Source: Paenibacillus phytorum (GTDB taxonomy: Bacteria; Bacillota; Bacilli; Paenibacillales; NBRC-103111). From it: DNA of 42,226 nucleotides. The notes under the pieces were generated by a model that saw nothing but the letters and a program-made list of their open reading frames with translations, had not been told where the DNA came from and did not search any database. A program made the translations under genes and the position numbers. Below are positions 24,961-32,346 of the stretch, piece after piece (the first letter of the stretch is position 1; every line of letters begins with the position of its first letter). The stretch spans positions 1-42,226 of the forward strand of contig NZ_WHOA01000079.1 in the NCBI RefSeq assembly GCF_013141715.1, written 5' to 3'.

Positions 24961-25938
24961 TTATTCTATTAAACTTCCATTTAAGGCCTTATATGTTCTT
25001 AGACTTCCTTTCAGAGTATATGTTCTGCCCGAGACGATTACACCCGTATTAAGTTGACTAAGTTCAAGCACTTGCTCATTCTTCATATTGGAGATTTGAA
25101 GTTCTTCCAGTCTAGAAAATTGATGTTTCAGGTTTGAAATATCGACTTGGACATTACAATCGATTAACCACAGACTTTTCAATTGCTTAAGTTCTCCGAT
25201 TTCATTCAGTGCAACTTTATTAGAATTGCCGTTAACGATTAATGCTTCAATGTTTTGAAAGGATTGAAGTGTTCGCAAATCGAGTTTTTTACAACCTTCA
25301 ATCACCATCCGAGTTATTCGACTGTTATCACCTGTAAACCATTCAAGGTTGCGACAACCCAAAACTCTCATGTTACTTAGACTCTCAACTTGGGCGGTGT
25401 TTCCCAATTCCTTGAATTTGCCTTGCATGAGTCCAAGGGATTCCAGAGGGACCCGTTTCCACTTCGAAAAATCCAGATCCATACTACGAAATAGATCAAG
25501 AGAATTCAACGTTACGCATTCACCAATGGCGTCCAAATCCTCCGGTCGAGCAAATTGAAGAGACATTCGCTTGATGGGGGCCTGGGATATTTGGGCAATC
25601 CGTCGACGGCGATTTTTGGATTCCGTACTGATCTTAATGTATTCGCCTTGCTGAAACCCTCCCATTCCATCCAGCGATGTGATCTGATATCCGTATACAG
25701 CGATGTTGCGTAAATTCGGAAACGCCCTAACAACCTCTAGATCTTTTAATTGTGAAGAGAAGTTTATGCTAAGTGTTTCTATTTGACCTATTCCTTCAAC
25801 GTTGCCCATAAAATCTGAAAGTTCAGTCGAATCGACTTCGATCCCCAAACGATTAGTAAATTCAATTGAGTCATAATCCAGCTCTATTCGTTTCAAGTCA
25901 CGAAAGTTGGATTCTTCCACTTTAAGTTCCAGTCCCAC
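24961..25938 (-). CDS. leucine-rich-repeat-like protein, putative immunity protein
   Basis: 325 residues, soluble, no signal peptide. From about residue 50 it has irregular leucine-rich units: IETLSINFSSQLKDLEVVRA, FPNLRNIAVYGYQITSLDGM, SLSNMRVLGCRNLEWF, LRTLQSFQNIEALIVNG, LKQLKSLWLIDCNV and FSRLEELQISNM. The start is GTG with GGAGG six bases upstream. It lies 40 bases behind the toxin-tip gene and shares its terminator. A gene directly behind an Rhs toxin tip is usually its immunity gene, so that is my inference; leucine-rich immunity proteins are known in polymorphic toxin systems. Confidence 0.7.
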   Translation of the reverse strand: MGLELKVEESNFRDLKRIELDYDSIEFTNRLGIEVDSTELSDFMGNVEGIGQIETLSINFSSQLKDLEVVRAFPNLRNIAVYGYQITSLDGMGGFQQGEYIKISTESKNRRRRIAQISQAPIKRMSLQFARPEDLDAIGECVTLNSLDLFRSMDLDFSKWKRVPLESLGLMQGKFKELGNTAQVESLSNMRVLGCRNLEWFTGDNSRITRMVIEGCKKLDLRTLQSFQNIEALIVNGNSNKVALNEIGELKQLKSLWLIDCNVQVDISNLKHQFSRLEELQISNMKNEQVLELSQLNTGVIVSGRTYTLKGSLRTYKALNGSLIE

Positions 25939-25978
25939 ACGATTCCTCCAGATTTGTGTTTATTGAACACTAATAAAT

Positions 25979-26878
25979 CTAAGCTTCGTTGGGGTCTACC
26001 ACAGGTAAAACAGGATTAAGTAACCCCGGCACAAAATTACCCCAAAAATCGAGTCTTCCCCATAGAGCTTGCGCTTCTTTTTTCCAGAAATCAAAATCGT
26101 CTTCCCCAACATATACTTTCTGCTCTGCCATTGGTCCTGTTTGATAGGTCTTCCAATATTTTGTACTATCAAGCCAGCCGTTTCTACCATAACCTATTGT
26201 GAACACACCACCACCATCTTCAAGCAGATATGGTGCAAATTCGTACTTGGATGTTACCATAGACCGATAGGCAAGGAATGCATCCCATAAAGCAAATCCA
26301 GCAAAAGCACCGACCGGGGCTCCTCCTTTCAATGATAATTTAGAAGAATTCATGTCGATTTCGACTTTATGCTTTACAGTCCAGTATTCTCCATTCTCTT
26401 TTGTTGCTGCATTCCTATCATTTAGCAGCGCATCCTTACCTCCTTTTTTATCAATTACTTGTTGTTCGGCTGCCCGAAGAGCTTCATTTAGTGCACTTCT
26501 TTGTGTCCCTCGGGCGGATTCTGCTACGTTCAATTCCGCTTTCACTTCATAGGTCGTTACTGTTGTAGCTGGATCTGCAACAAGCGCTTTCCATTTATGT
26601 TTGCCCATACGTTCGAGGAGCTCTTGTGCAGTTGATCCCACATAACTCTCAGTTTTACCTTGATAAGGGCCTTCAATGTCATAAACATGTCCAACCGTAA
26701 CAGGATCAAACCCAGAGGGGTCAATAAAGTTAATCGGGTTATTCCACACATACGTATACCCATTCTGACTTTGCGGATTGCCTAATGTCCCTTTATACGT
26801 ATCCTCACTTATAAACTGCCCTGACTCCGGTTTATAGTATTCTTGCTCTAGCATACGACATACCACTATAGTAATCAT
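25979..26878 (-). CDS. Rhs core tip fused to a GIY-YIG-like toxin domain (truncated Rhs)
   Basis: 299 residues. Residues 13-56 are only the very end of an Rhs repeat-associated core (EYYKPESGQFISEDTYKG, NGYTYVWNNPINFIDPSG), whose normal proteins have over a thousand residues before this. Residues 62-145 look like a GIY-YIG (URI) nuclease: VYD at 65-67, YVG at 79-81, Arg90 in LLERMGKHK and Glu138 in RAAEQQVI at the expected positions. Residues 150-299 are an unassigned Trp/Tyr-rich region. The rest of the Rhs protein is missing; a detached signal peptide lies directly upstream (26882-26956). Probably a non-secreted, decayed toxin or a silent cassette; nuclease activity is inference. Confidence 0.75.
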   Translation of the reverse strand: MITIVVCRMLEQEYYKPESGQFISEDTYKGTLGNPQSQNGYTYVWNNPINFIDPSGFDPVTVGHVYDIEGPYQGKTESYVGSTAQELLERMGKHKWKALVADPATTVTTYEVKAELNVAESARGTQRSALNEALRAAEQQVIDKKGGKDALLNDRNAATKENGEYWTVKHKVEIDMNSSKLSLKGGAPVGAFAGFALWDAFLAYRSMVTSKYEFAPYLLEDGGGVFTIGYGRNGWLDSTKYWKTYQTGPMAEQKVYVGEDDFDFWKKEAQALWGRLDFWGNFVPGLLNPVLPVVDPNEA

Positions 26879-26881
26879 ACC

Positions 26882-26956
26882 CTAATCTTGCAGTACTCCG
26901 ATTGAGACTGCAAAAGCAAGAAATACCATGATTATGAATTTGTTCACTTTCAACAT
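26882..26956 (-). pseudogene. orphan signal peptide, likely 5' end of a lost Rhs/wall protein
   Basis: 24 codons: MLKVNKFIIMVFLAFAVSIG and four more residues, then TAG. GGAGG lies six to seven bases before the ATG. The peptide has a basic start and a hydrophobic core but no mature protein. It sits between riboswitch b and the Rhs tip, whose gene starts two bases after the stop, so an internal deletion probably joined the two ends in different frames. Confidence 0.6.
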
Positions 26957-26990
26957 GATGAGCCTCCTAATTTTTTCGAATTTGAACAGC

Positions 26991-27112
26991 AAAAACCAAG
27001 CTCCGATAGAGCAACCCGGCTGTCCTAACCAGAGAACTGCGTCCCCAGCCTTAGACCCGTGGCTTTGCGTCTCCACCTTTCGATGGATTTGCCTTTGTTC
27101 ATTATTGCTTGG
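26991..27112 (-). promoter_or_regulatory. cyclic-di-GMP-I (GEMM) riboswitch, copy b
   Basis: The minus strand is identical to copies a and c from AATAATGAACAAAGGC through GCAAAGCCACGGGTCTAAG. The P3 arm differs completely in sequence (CTGGGGA/TTCTCTGG) but still pairs. The closing stem CCAAGC/GCTTGG is followed by T5. It lies upstream of the orphan signal peptide and Rhs tip, directly behind the MORN-protein gene, with no terminator between. Confidence 0.93.
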
Positions 27113-27140
27113 TAATTAGATAGATATGCTTAATATTACT

Positions 27141-27153
27141 AGTCTTATAGACT
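27141..27153 (-). promoter_or_regulatory. conserved palindrome upstream of riboswitch b
   Basis: AGTCT-TAT-AGACT, perfect, 29 bp upstream of the riboswitch. Confidence 0.55.
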
Positions 27154-27181
27154 TGACAATTTTCATATGTATCCATGTTGT

Positions 27182-29905
27182 TTAAGCTTCAGGCTTACCC
27201 TGCTTAAATTTCCCTTGGAATTTTACGGTGCCGTTTTTATCATATAAAGTGCCTTGGCCATCAGGAAAACCATTGATAAAGTCACCTTCGTAACGTTCAC
27301 CGTTATCGTAATAATAAGTGCCTTTCACGATATAGTGATGTTCATATAGACCTTCGGCTCTCAAATTCCCATTCTCATAATATTGTTTACCTGCTCCACT
27401 ACGAGTGCCGTTCACGAAAGGTCCTACATAAGACTTAGCTCCTGATGGATAATAATCAATCCCATTGCCATTCCGATTGCCTTTCTTATATTCTCCTTCT
27501 CGTTGAAGAAGGCCATTGGCGTCATATTCCTTACCATTACCATCTTCCATGCTTTGTACAAAGCCACCCTCATATTTCAACTTTCCGCCCACATAATATT
27601 TTCCATGTCCGCTGAAGTAGCCATCTTTCATCCCTCCCTCATAAACTGGACGACCTTGGATGTACAACTTACCTTTGCCTGTAAGGCTTCCAAAAACCTC
27701 TTGACCCTCGTACTTCAAAAACCCGCTGTCATCGTACTTACGAATAACACCGTTAGGCAAGCCCCTCGTAAATTGCCCGGTAATAATCTCACCCGTACGA
27801 TCTTCTCCGAACAAGAAGCCTTCGAAATACATAGTGCCCCAACCCGTAACCTCATCGTTTTGAAATTCAGCATCGTACCAAAGCGATCCGTCATTGCGGT
27901 AAAGCTTGCCTTTCCCATTCATCTTGCCGCCTTTGAGCTGGCCTTCGTACTTTAACTTACCATCTTCGTAAAACAGCTTTCCTTCCGTACTCGCATCATA
28001 CAGATATACTGCCTTCAAATTGGCATCCCACACTACTTTGCGTCCCGTTGCTTCACCGACAAAACGCAGCGGAACGAACGTATAGCCTTTATTTGAATAG
28101 GGTGCAACCGGCATATCAATGGATTGCTCATTGATGGATGCTGACAAGCTCCCCAGTTGCAAGCTGAGCGATTGTCCTTCCTTTTGTCCCGTTACCCTCC
28201 GTGCGTTTTCGTCCCATTGAATGGTTAAGCCAAGCTTTTCAAAAATAGTACGAAACTCTACCGTCGTGTAATTTTCATGCAGAGCAGGCTGCTCGTTAAA
28301 TTTCAGTTCTTCTCCGTCAAGAAATACGCGAATCGGATCCTCTGCAATAGTTTGCTTGATTCTCTTGTTCACCCAGTACTCGCGCAGAGGACCATCGGAA
28401 AAGTCGTGTAGAAAGATTGCATAGATTCCCGGTTTCTCTATTGCTGTATGAATCACATTGGAATTGTCGCCCAATAGCCCCCCCATATAAATCCATGTGT
28501 CAGACTCCAGTCGGAAAATACCAAGCTTATCCCGTAAATTATGTGGTACTCTGCTCTCCATATAAGACATATTAAGCTGGATTTCTAACACCGTTTTATC
28601 CGGAAAATCGATATTCCACGGCAAGCTGACCATCATCTGTCCACTCTGCATCGCCTTTGTGAGTTCCAAATTCTTGTCTTCCCCTGGTGCCAGCCTAATT
28701 TTGCCTAAAGTATCCTGGAATGAATATGGCGGTACAACCAAGCTCACACTTTTATCCGAGGATACAGGATGACCCTCTACTTGAGACTTACTTTGAATTA
28801 ATTCTTTATATGTAAGTCCTTCTTTATAAAACCGTGTATCAAATTCAACAGCTTGAGGCCTTTGCTTAACATCTGGTACAGCTGACGCAAGAGTTTCTTT
28901 CTTCGCCGTGGGTGTACCGCTTACTTGCAGCGAACTCAGTAAAATGTTCCCGTCATTGCCCTGAAGTGCGACTTGATCATTGTAAATTCCGACCAGCTTA
29001 GACTCTGTGGTTTCGTTCGCGATAATGATTGATTCCCCGTATGTAAGCTCTCCAGCAGCAATCTCACTTTTCCCTCCATCCTCCGATGCTTGCCTCCAGA
29101 CGATGAGATTGCTGCTAATGGCAAGCATCGTAGGCCAGGAAGTGTTTTTATCCATTTTCTTTTGGGCTAATACAGTAGGTACCGCATTCAGCTCATCCAC
29201 ATTCATCATTCTGACTTGAACTGTGTGTTCGTTAACTTGTTGTGTCCAGACGACCACTTTTCCATTGAACTTAAAATTGATAATATATCCATCTACTGGT
29301 TCCTTCATCGTCCTCGTTGTGCCAGAAGCGCAGTCATATAACAGCAAACTTCCTTTCCCATCCTGCATGATGATTTTCCCGTCCGCGACCTGTGGATAAC
29401 GCCCTTTAACCAACTGTTTCGTTTGTTTCGACTCTAAATCGTAAACATATATGTAGCTATCCGTCTTATTCATATAAGCTGCATATCGTCCGTCTGTCGT
29501 GAGGTTTTCAACCGTAGTATGGTTTATAATCGATTCCGACTCACCCGTACGGAGGTTAAGCAGTATCACTTCACGCCGATCGGCAAAATAAACGGCATAA
29601 TCGCCTCCTGCCCATAGATCGGTTTTGTTTGTTTTCGTGTCGGTGAGCTGTTTCGTTTCCCCCGTGTCCAAATTACGGTAAAATATTTGATACAAATTCG
29701 TTGCATCACTACCAATCCAAACCAGGTCGTCGCCCGAAATAAAAGAATTATTATAAGATTTACGTACAGGAGCAGCATAGGAAGTTTGTGTATCCGTAAC
29801 TTTGACCGTCTGGTCAGCTAAAGCTGTATTCCCCTCCCCTAGACTTGAGACCAACAAGGCCATTAAGCAGCTTAATACCATTTTTTTAAAATATGTTTTG
29901 ATCAC
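27182..29905 (-). CDS. secreted propeller / copper-amine-oxidase-stalk / MORN-repeat protein
   Basis: 907 residues. Signal peptide about 1-32 (MIKTYFKKMVLSCLMALLVS). About 35-340 is a TolB-like beta-propeller (units such as NLDTGETKQLTDTKTNKTDL, LRTGESESI, DLESKQTKQLVKG). About 370-520 is an unassigned domain. About 535-645 is the copper-amine-oxidase N-terminal stalk (IRVFLDGEELKF, FVPLRFVGEATGRKVVW). The C-terminal 260 residues are some ten MORN-type units (GKLKYEGQLKGGKMNGKGKL). The start is GTG at 29905 with GGAGCTGGAG upstream; a frame from TTG 29944 runs into the riboswitch end. Probably a cell-wall surface protein regulated by c-di-GMP. The domain combination is unusual. Confidence 0.88.
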   Translation of the reverse strand: MIKTYFKKMVLSCLMALLVSSLGEGNTALADQTVKVTDTQTSYAAPVRKSYNNSFISGDDLVWIGSDATNLYQIFYRNLDTGETKQLTDTKTNKTDLWAGGDYAVYFADRREVILLNLRTGESESIINHTTVENLTTDGRYAAYMNKTDSYIYVYDLESKQTKQLVKGRYPQVADGKIIMQDGKGSLLLYDCASGTTRTMKEPVDGYIINFKFNGKVVVWTQQVNEHTVQVRMMNVDELNAVPTVLAQKKMDKNTSWPTMLAISSNLIVWRQASEDGGKSEIAAGELTYGESIIIANETTESKLVGIYNDQVALQGNDGNILLSSLQVSGTPTAKKETLASAVPDVKQRPQAVEFDTRFYKEGLTYKELIQSKSQVEGHPVSSDKSVSLVVPPYSFQDTLGKIRLAPGEDKNLELTKAMQSGQMMVSLPWNIDFPDKTVLEIQLNMSYMESRVPHNLRDKLGIFRLESDTWIYMGGLLGDNSNVIHTAIEKPGIYAIFLHDFSDGPLREYWVNKRIKQTIAEDPIRVFLDGEELKFNEQPALHENYTTVEFRTIFEKLGLTIQWDENARRVTGQKEGQSLSLQLGSLSASINEQSIDMPVAPYSNKGYTFVPLRFVGEATGRKVVWDANLKAVYLYDASTEGKLFYEDGKLKYEGQLKGGKMNGKGKLYRNDGSLWYDAEFQNDEVTGWGTMYFEGFLFGEDRTGEIITGQFTRGLPNGVIRKYDDSGFLKYEGQEVFGSLTGKGKLYIQGRPVYEGGMKDGYFSGHGKYYVGGKLKYEGGFVQSMEDGNGKEYDANGLLQREGEYKKGNRNGNGIDYYPSGAKSYVGPFVNGTRSGAGKQYYENGNLRAEGLYEHHYIVKGTYYYDNGERYEGDFINGFPDGQGTLYDKNGTVKFQGKFKQGKPEA

Positions 29906-29945
29906 TTCTCCAGCTCCAATCACATAGATAGTCTTTGTAGACAAT

Positions 29946-30065
29946 AAAAAACCAAGCTCCAGAGAGCAACCCGGCTATCGTCCCATGAGGTGTGACTCAT
30001 GGCTTAGACCCGTGGCTTTGCGTCTCCACCTTTCGATGGATTTGCCTTTGTTCATTATTGCTTGG
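29946..30065 (-). promoter_or_regulatory. cyclic-di-GMP-I (GEMM) riboswitch, copy c
   Basis: Same conserved core as copies a and b, with P3 arm CCATGAG/CTCATGG, AGCCGGGTTGCTC, and closing stem ACCAAGC/GCTTGGT followed directly by T's. It precedes the MORN-protein gene. The flanking DNA to 30235 resembles that of copy a (see the duplication finding). Confidence 0.95.
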
Positions 30066-30093
30066 TTATTAGGTATTTTTACTCATTGCTACT

Positions 30094-30107
30094 AGTTATT
30101 TAGAACT
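30094..30107 (-). promoter_or_regulatory. conserved palindrome upstream of riboswitch c
   Basis: AGTT-ATTTAG-AACT, 29 bp upstream of the riboswitch, flanked as in the other two copies by CT(A)...GAC. Confidence 0.55.
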
Positions 30108-30198
30108 GACTTTTTTCCATATTAATCCGCGTTATTTCAAAATTCAACACTTTTCTACAAAAAAGAGGAAATACATACACAAAGTGTGTGCTTTCACA

Positions 30199-30233
30199 CA
30201 AAAAGGGCCAACCGGATATCCCGGTTGACCCTT
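30199..30233 (-). terminator. terminator of the LysM-3D gene
   Basis: GGGTCAACCGG pairs with CCGGTTGGCCC, then T5 on the minus strand. Confidence 0.93.
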
Positions 30234-30255
30234 AACCTAGTAAATGGCTATCGAC

Positions 30256-30945
30256 TTAAATATTCTCTCTATCTAGCAGATAGACTTTCACATTCTTCTT
30301 CACGCCGAACTCTTGAGCGTCATTTAGATCATTCATGAACACATCAATTCTAGAACCGCGTATAGCTGAACCTATATCCTCTGCCTTACGAATACCTATA
30401 CCGTCAATGAACACTGTAGATCCTATAGGGATAACAGCCGGGTCCACGGCGATCGTGCGTCCTTCTTTGGCTTTAAGACCACTAAATGTGATGCCGTACA
30501 TGGGATGGGAGGCCTTTTTACCTGTTGATTCAAAGCCCGCCGTATAAGCTGTAAGGGTTGTGTTCAACACTTTTTTGATAATTTTCTTTTGACCATTTGG
30601 TAAACCAATCTCTGATTCAGTCTTCGGAATCGTTAAACTTTGACCAATCGTTAGCTGGTTCGGATTTTGAATATTGTTAGAGCTGATAAGGTCATCTACG
30701 GTTACACCAAAATCACGTGCAATTTTGAACAGCGTATCTCCGCGGTCCACTTGGTACTGCGTCCTTGGCTGAACAAGCTCAGCTTGAGCGGCTTCTTCCA
30801 CAGGAGCTGCATTTCTTGCCATACTATACGTAGGAGGTAATTCCCCCCCATCTTCACATTCAGGGTACGAATAGGCGGGTTGCACCTGCCACAAACAAAG
30901 CAGCAACGGAAGCGTCAAAGTAACACAAAGAATTTTACGAAACAT
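30256..30945 (-). CDS. secreted LysM and 3D-domain cell-wall protein
   Basis: 229 residues. Signal peptide 1-26. One LysM domain (about 62-108: YQVDRGDTLFKIARDFGVTV, then QLTIGQSLTIP) binds glycan strands of peptidoglycan. The C-terminal 3D domain (about 135-225) has TAYTAG, GRTIAVDP, VIPIGS and GSRIDVFMND, whose three Asp give the name; related domains (MltA, YuiC/YocH) cleave peptidoglycan. So a cell-wall hydrolase acting in remodelling or germination/outgrowth is likely. GAGGAGGAG precedes the ATG. Monocistronic. Confidence 0.92.
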   Translation of the reverse strand: MFRKILCVTLTLPLLLCLWQVQPAYSYPECEDGGELPPTYSMARNAAPVEEAAQAELVQPRTQYQVDRGDTLFKIARDFGVTVDDLISSNNIQNPNQLTIGQSLTIPKTESEIGLPNGQKKIIKKVLNTTLTAYTAGFESTGKKASHPMYGITFSGLKAKEGRTIAVDPAVIPIGSTVFIDGIGIRKAEDIGSAIRGSRIDVFMNDLNDAQEFGVKKNVKVYLLDRENI

Positions 30946-31024
30946 AGTATCTCCTCCTCTTAAAAAATAATAGAGTTATAGCTACTAGATTCGTCCAATT
31001 CTATGATTTATATACGTCTCGTAT

Positions 31025-31162
31025 TTATTTTTTTGCTGAGGCCGGAGGGTGTTTCATTAAAAATGTGAGCACGAATGCAACCAAGGCGGACAGAGCCCCA
31101 AGAAAATAAACAAAAAATCGGTAAAGAAATAAGAAGGCATAAAGTAGTATACAAAACGAATC
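31025..31162 (-). pseudogene. C-terminal remnant of a membrane transporter (MFS-like)
   Basis: Minus-strand reading gives a hydrophobic helix FVYFLGALSALVAFVLTFLM followed by KHPPASAKK and TAA. About 15 further in-frame residues upstream are also hydrophobic. This resembles the last membrane helix and tail of a major-facilitator exporter. No start and no further homologous DNA upstream, so only the end is left. Confidence 0.5.
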
Positions 31163-31202
31163 TTGGCTTAAACTAACACATGTGAAAGAACGTGAAAGAA
31201 GA

Positions 31203-31229
31203 AAAGACTGCCGGTGTGGCAGTCTTTTT
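31203..31229 (+). terminator. intrinsic terminator without an evident upstream gene
   Basis: AAAGACTGCC and GGCAGTCTTT with a five-base loop, then T's. No plus-strand gene precedes it, so it may end a small RNA or be a leftover. Confidence 0.7.
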
Positions 31230-31259
31230 GCTTTTCAACAAATTGCGATTGCATTCACA

Positions 31260-31296
31260 AATATTCCTTGACAGGAATATTCCACTCGGAGTATAT
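31260..31296 (+). promoter_or_regulatory. promoter with overlapping ArsR-type operator
   Basis: TTGACA (-35, 31268-31273) and TATATT (-10, 31292-31297) are 18 bp apart. Perfect eight-base arms AATATTCC and GGAATATT enclose the -35 box, so a dimeric repressor bound here would block RNA polymerase. The -10 box touches the ATG at 31298, so the message must start at or after that ATG, or translation uses the ATG at 31304. Confidence 0.7.
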
Positions 31297-31297
31297 T

Positions 31298-31645
31298 ATG
31301 TCTATGAATAAGACTTTCAGTGCTCTTGCCGAGCCAAACCGCTTGCACATTGTCGAGCTTCTGCGTGACGGCCCTCTTACCGTCGGGGAAATAGCGGATC
31401 GGCTTGAGCTCCAGCAGCCGCAAGTATCCAAGCATCTCCGCGTGCTTAGTGATGCAGAACTTGTCGAGGTACAACCGTCTGCGAATAAAAGAATCTATAA
31501 CCTGCAGTTTCAGTCGTTCAAAGAGCTGGATGGCTGGCTAGACTCCTTCCGCCGCATGTGGGAAGAGAGATTCGATCGTTTGGACGATTATTTGCAGCAA
31601 ATGTTAGAGAAGGAAAAGAAAAATCAATTTGATTTGGAGGATTAG
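31298..31645 (+). CDS. ArsR-family winged-helix repressor
   Basis: 115 residues. Winged helix-turn-helix: FSALAEPNRLHIVELLRDGP, then LTVGEIADRLELQQPQVSKHL and VQPSANKRIYNLQ (the wing). No metal-binding cysteines, so the metal-independent branch that pairs with AHSA1/SRPBCC genes. C-terminal helix is charged (residues 75-115). GGAG is six bases before the ATG at 31298; the next ATG at 31304 is possible. It is in an operon with the AHSA1-type gene two bases downstream and probably represses itself through the palindrome at its -35 box. Confidence 0.93.
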   Translation: MSMNKTFSALAEPNRLHIVELLRDGPLTVGEIADRLELQQPQVSKHLRVLSDAELVEVQPSANKRIYNLQFQSFKELDGWLDSFRRMWEERFDRLDDYLQQMLEKEKKNQFDLED

Positions 31646-31647
31646 AC

Positions 31648-32181
31648 ATGACTCAAGAAAAAGCAGGGAACAACTTCAATGCCACATTAGAAGGTGGCGA
31701 ATTGGTTCTTACTCGCACATTCAATGCACCACGTGAACTCGTCTTCAAAACGTGGACTGAAGCTGAACATTTAGCTCGTTGGTGGGGACCAACAGGTTTC
31801 GAATTAAGCGTACACACCTTAGATCTACGCCCAGGCGGCATCTTCCACTACAGCATGAAATCGTCCGAAGGCTTTGAAATGTGGGGTAAGTTTGTCTACC
31901 ATGAAATTAATTCCCCTGAGAAACTCGTCTTCGTGAATTCTTTCTCCGATGCTGAGGCTAACATTATCAGAGCACCATTCAGCGAAAGCTTTCCAATGGA
32001 AATAATGAATAAGTTATCTTTTACTGAAAATGAAGGAAAAACCACACTGATCATGCGCGGAGGGCCTATCAATGCAACTGAGGAAGAACTTAAGTTCTTT
32101 GAGGGCATGCATGATTCTATGAAACAAGGCTTCGGCGGAACGTTCGATCAGCTCGATGCATACTTAGCCAAAGTCGTATAA
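31648..32181 (+). CDS. AHSA1/SRPBCC-domain protein
   Basis: 177 residues with a START-like hydrophobic-cavity fold. The family pattern TRTFNAPRELVFKTWTEAEH, WWGPTGF, LDLRPGGIFHYSM and WGKFVYHEI is complete, and the C-terminal helix SMKQGFGGTFDQLDAYLAKV closes the pocket. Usually linked to an ArsR regulator and binding an unknown small hydrophobic ligand. GGAGG overlaps the end of the upstream gene. Ends at a bidirectional terminator. Confidence 0.93.
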   Translation: MTQEKAGNNFNATLEGGELVLTRTFNAPRELVFKTWTEAEHLARWWGPTGFELSVHTLDLRPGGIFHYSMKSSEGFEMWGKFVYHEINSPEKLVFVNSFSDAEANIIRAPFSESFPMEIMNKLSFTENEGKTTLIMRGGPINATEEELKFFEGMHDSMKQGFGGTFDQLDAYLAKVV

Positions 32182-32307
32182 GTATTCGCAACAGCCTTTT
32201 AATCGAGCAAATTCAACAATCGACACAGTCGATATAAATAGAACATACCGCGGAAACCTCTCCGATGGTCATCCATTCTTTTTTCGATTAGGAGACTAAA
32301 CTAACAA

Positions 32308-32339
32308 AATAAGCCTACTGCAGCTGCAGCAGGCTTATT
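32308..32339. terminator. bidirectional terminator
   Basis: AATAAGCCT and AGGCTTATT form a nine-base stem enclosing the palindrome CTGCAGCTGCAG. It serves the AHSA1 gene and, from the other side, the ABC permease gene. Confidence 0.85.
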
Positions 32340-32346
32340 CTTAGTT

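Noticed and set aside
26882..27076. 64-codon version of the signal-peptide frame
   Set aside because: Its first 40 codons lie in the riboswitch; the ATG at 26956 has the ribosome site.
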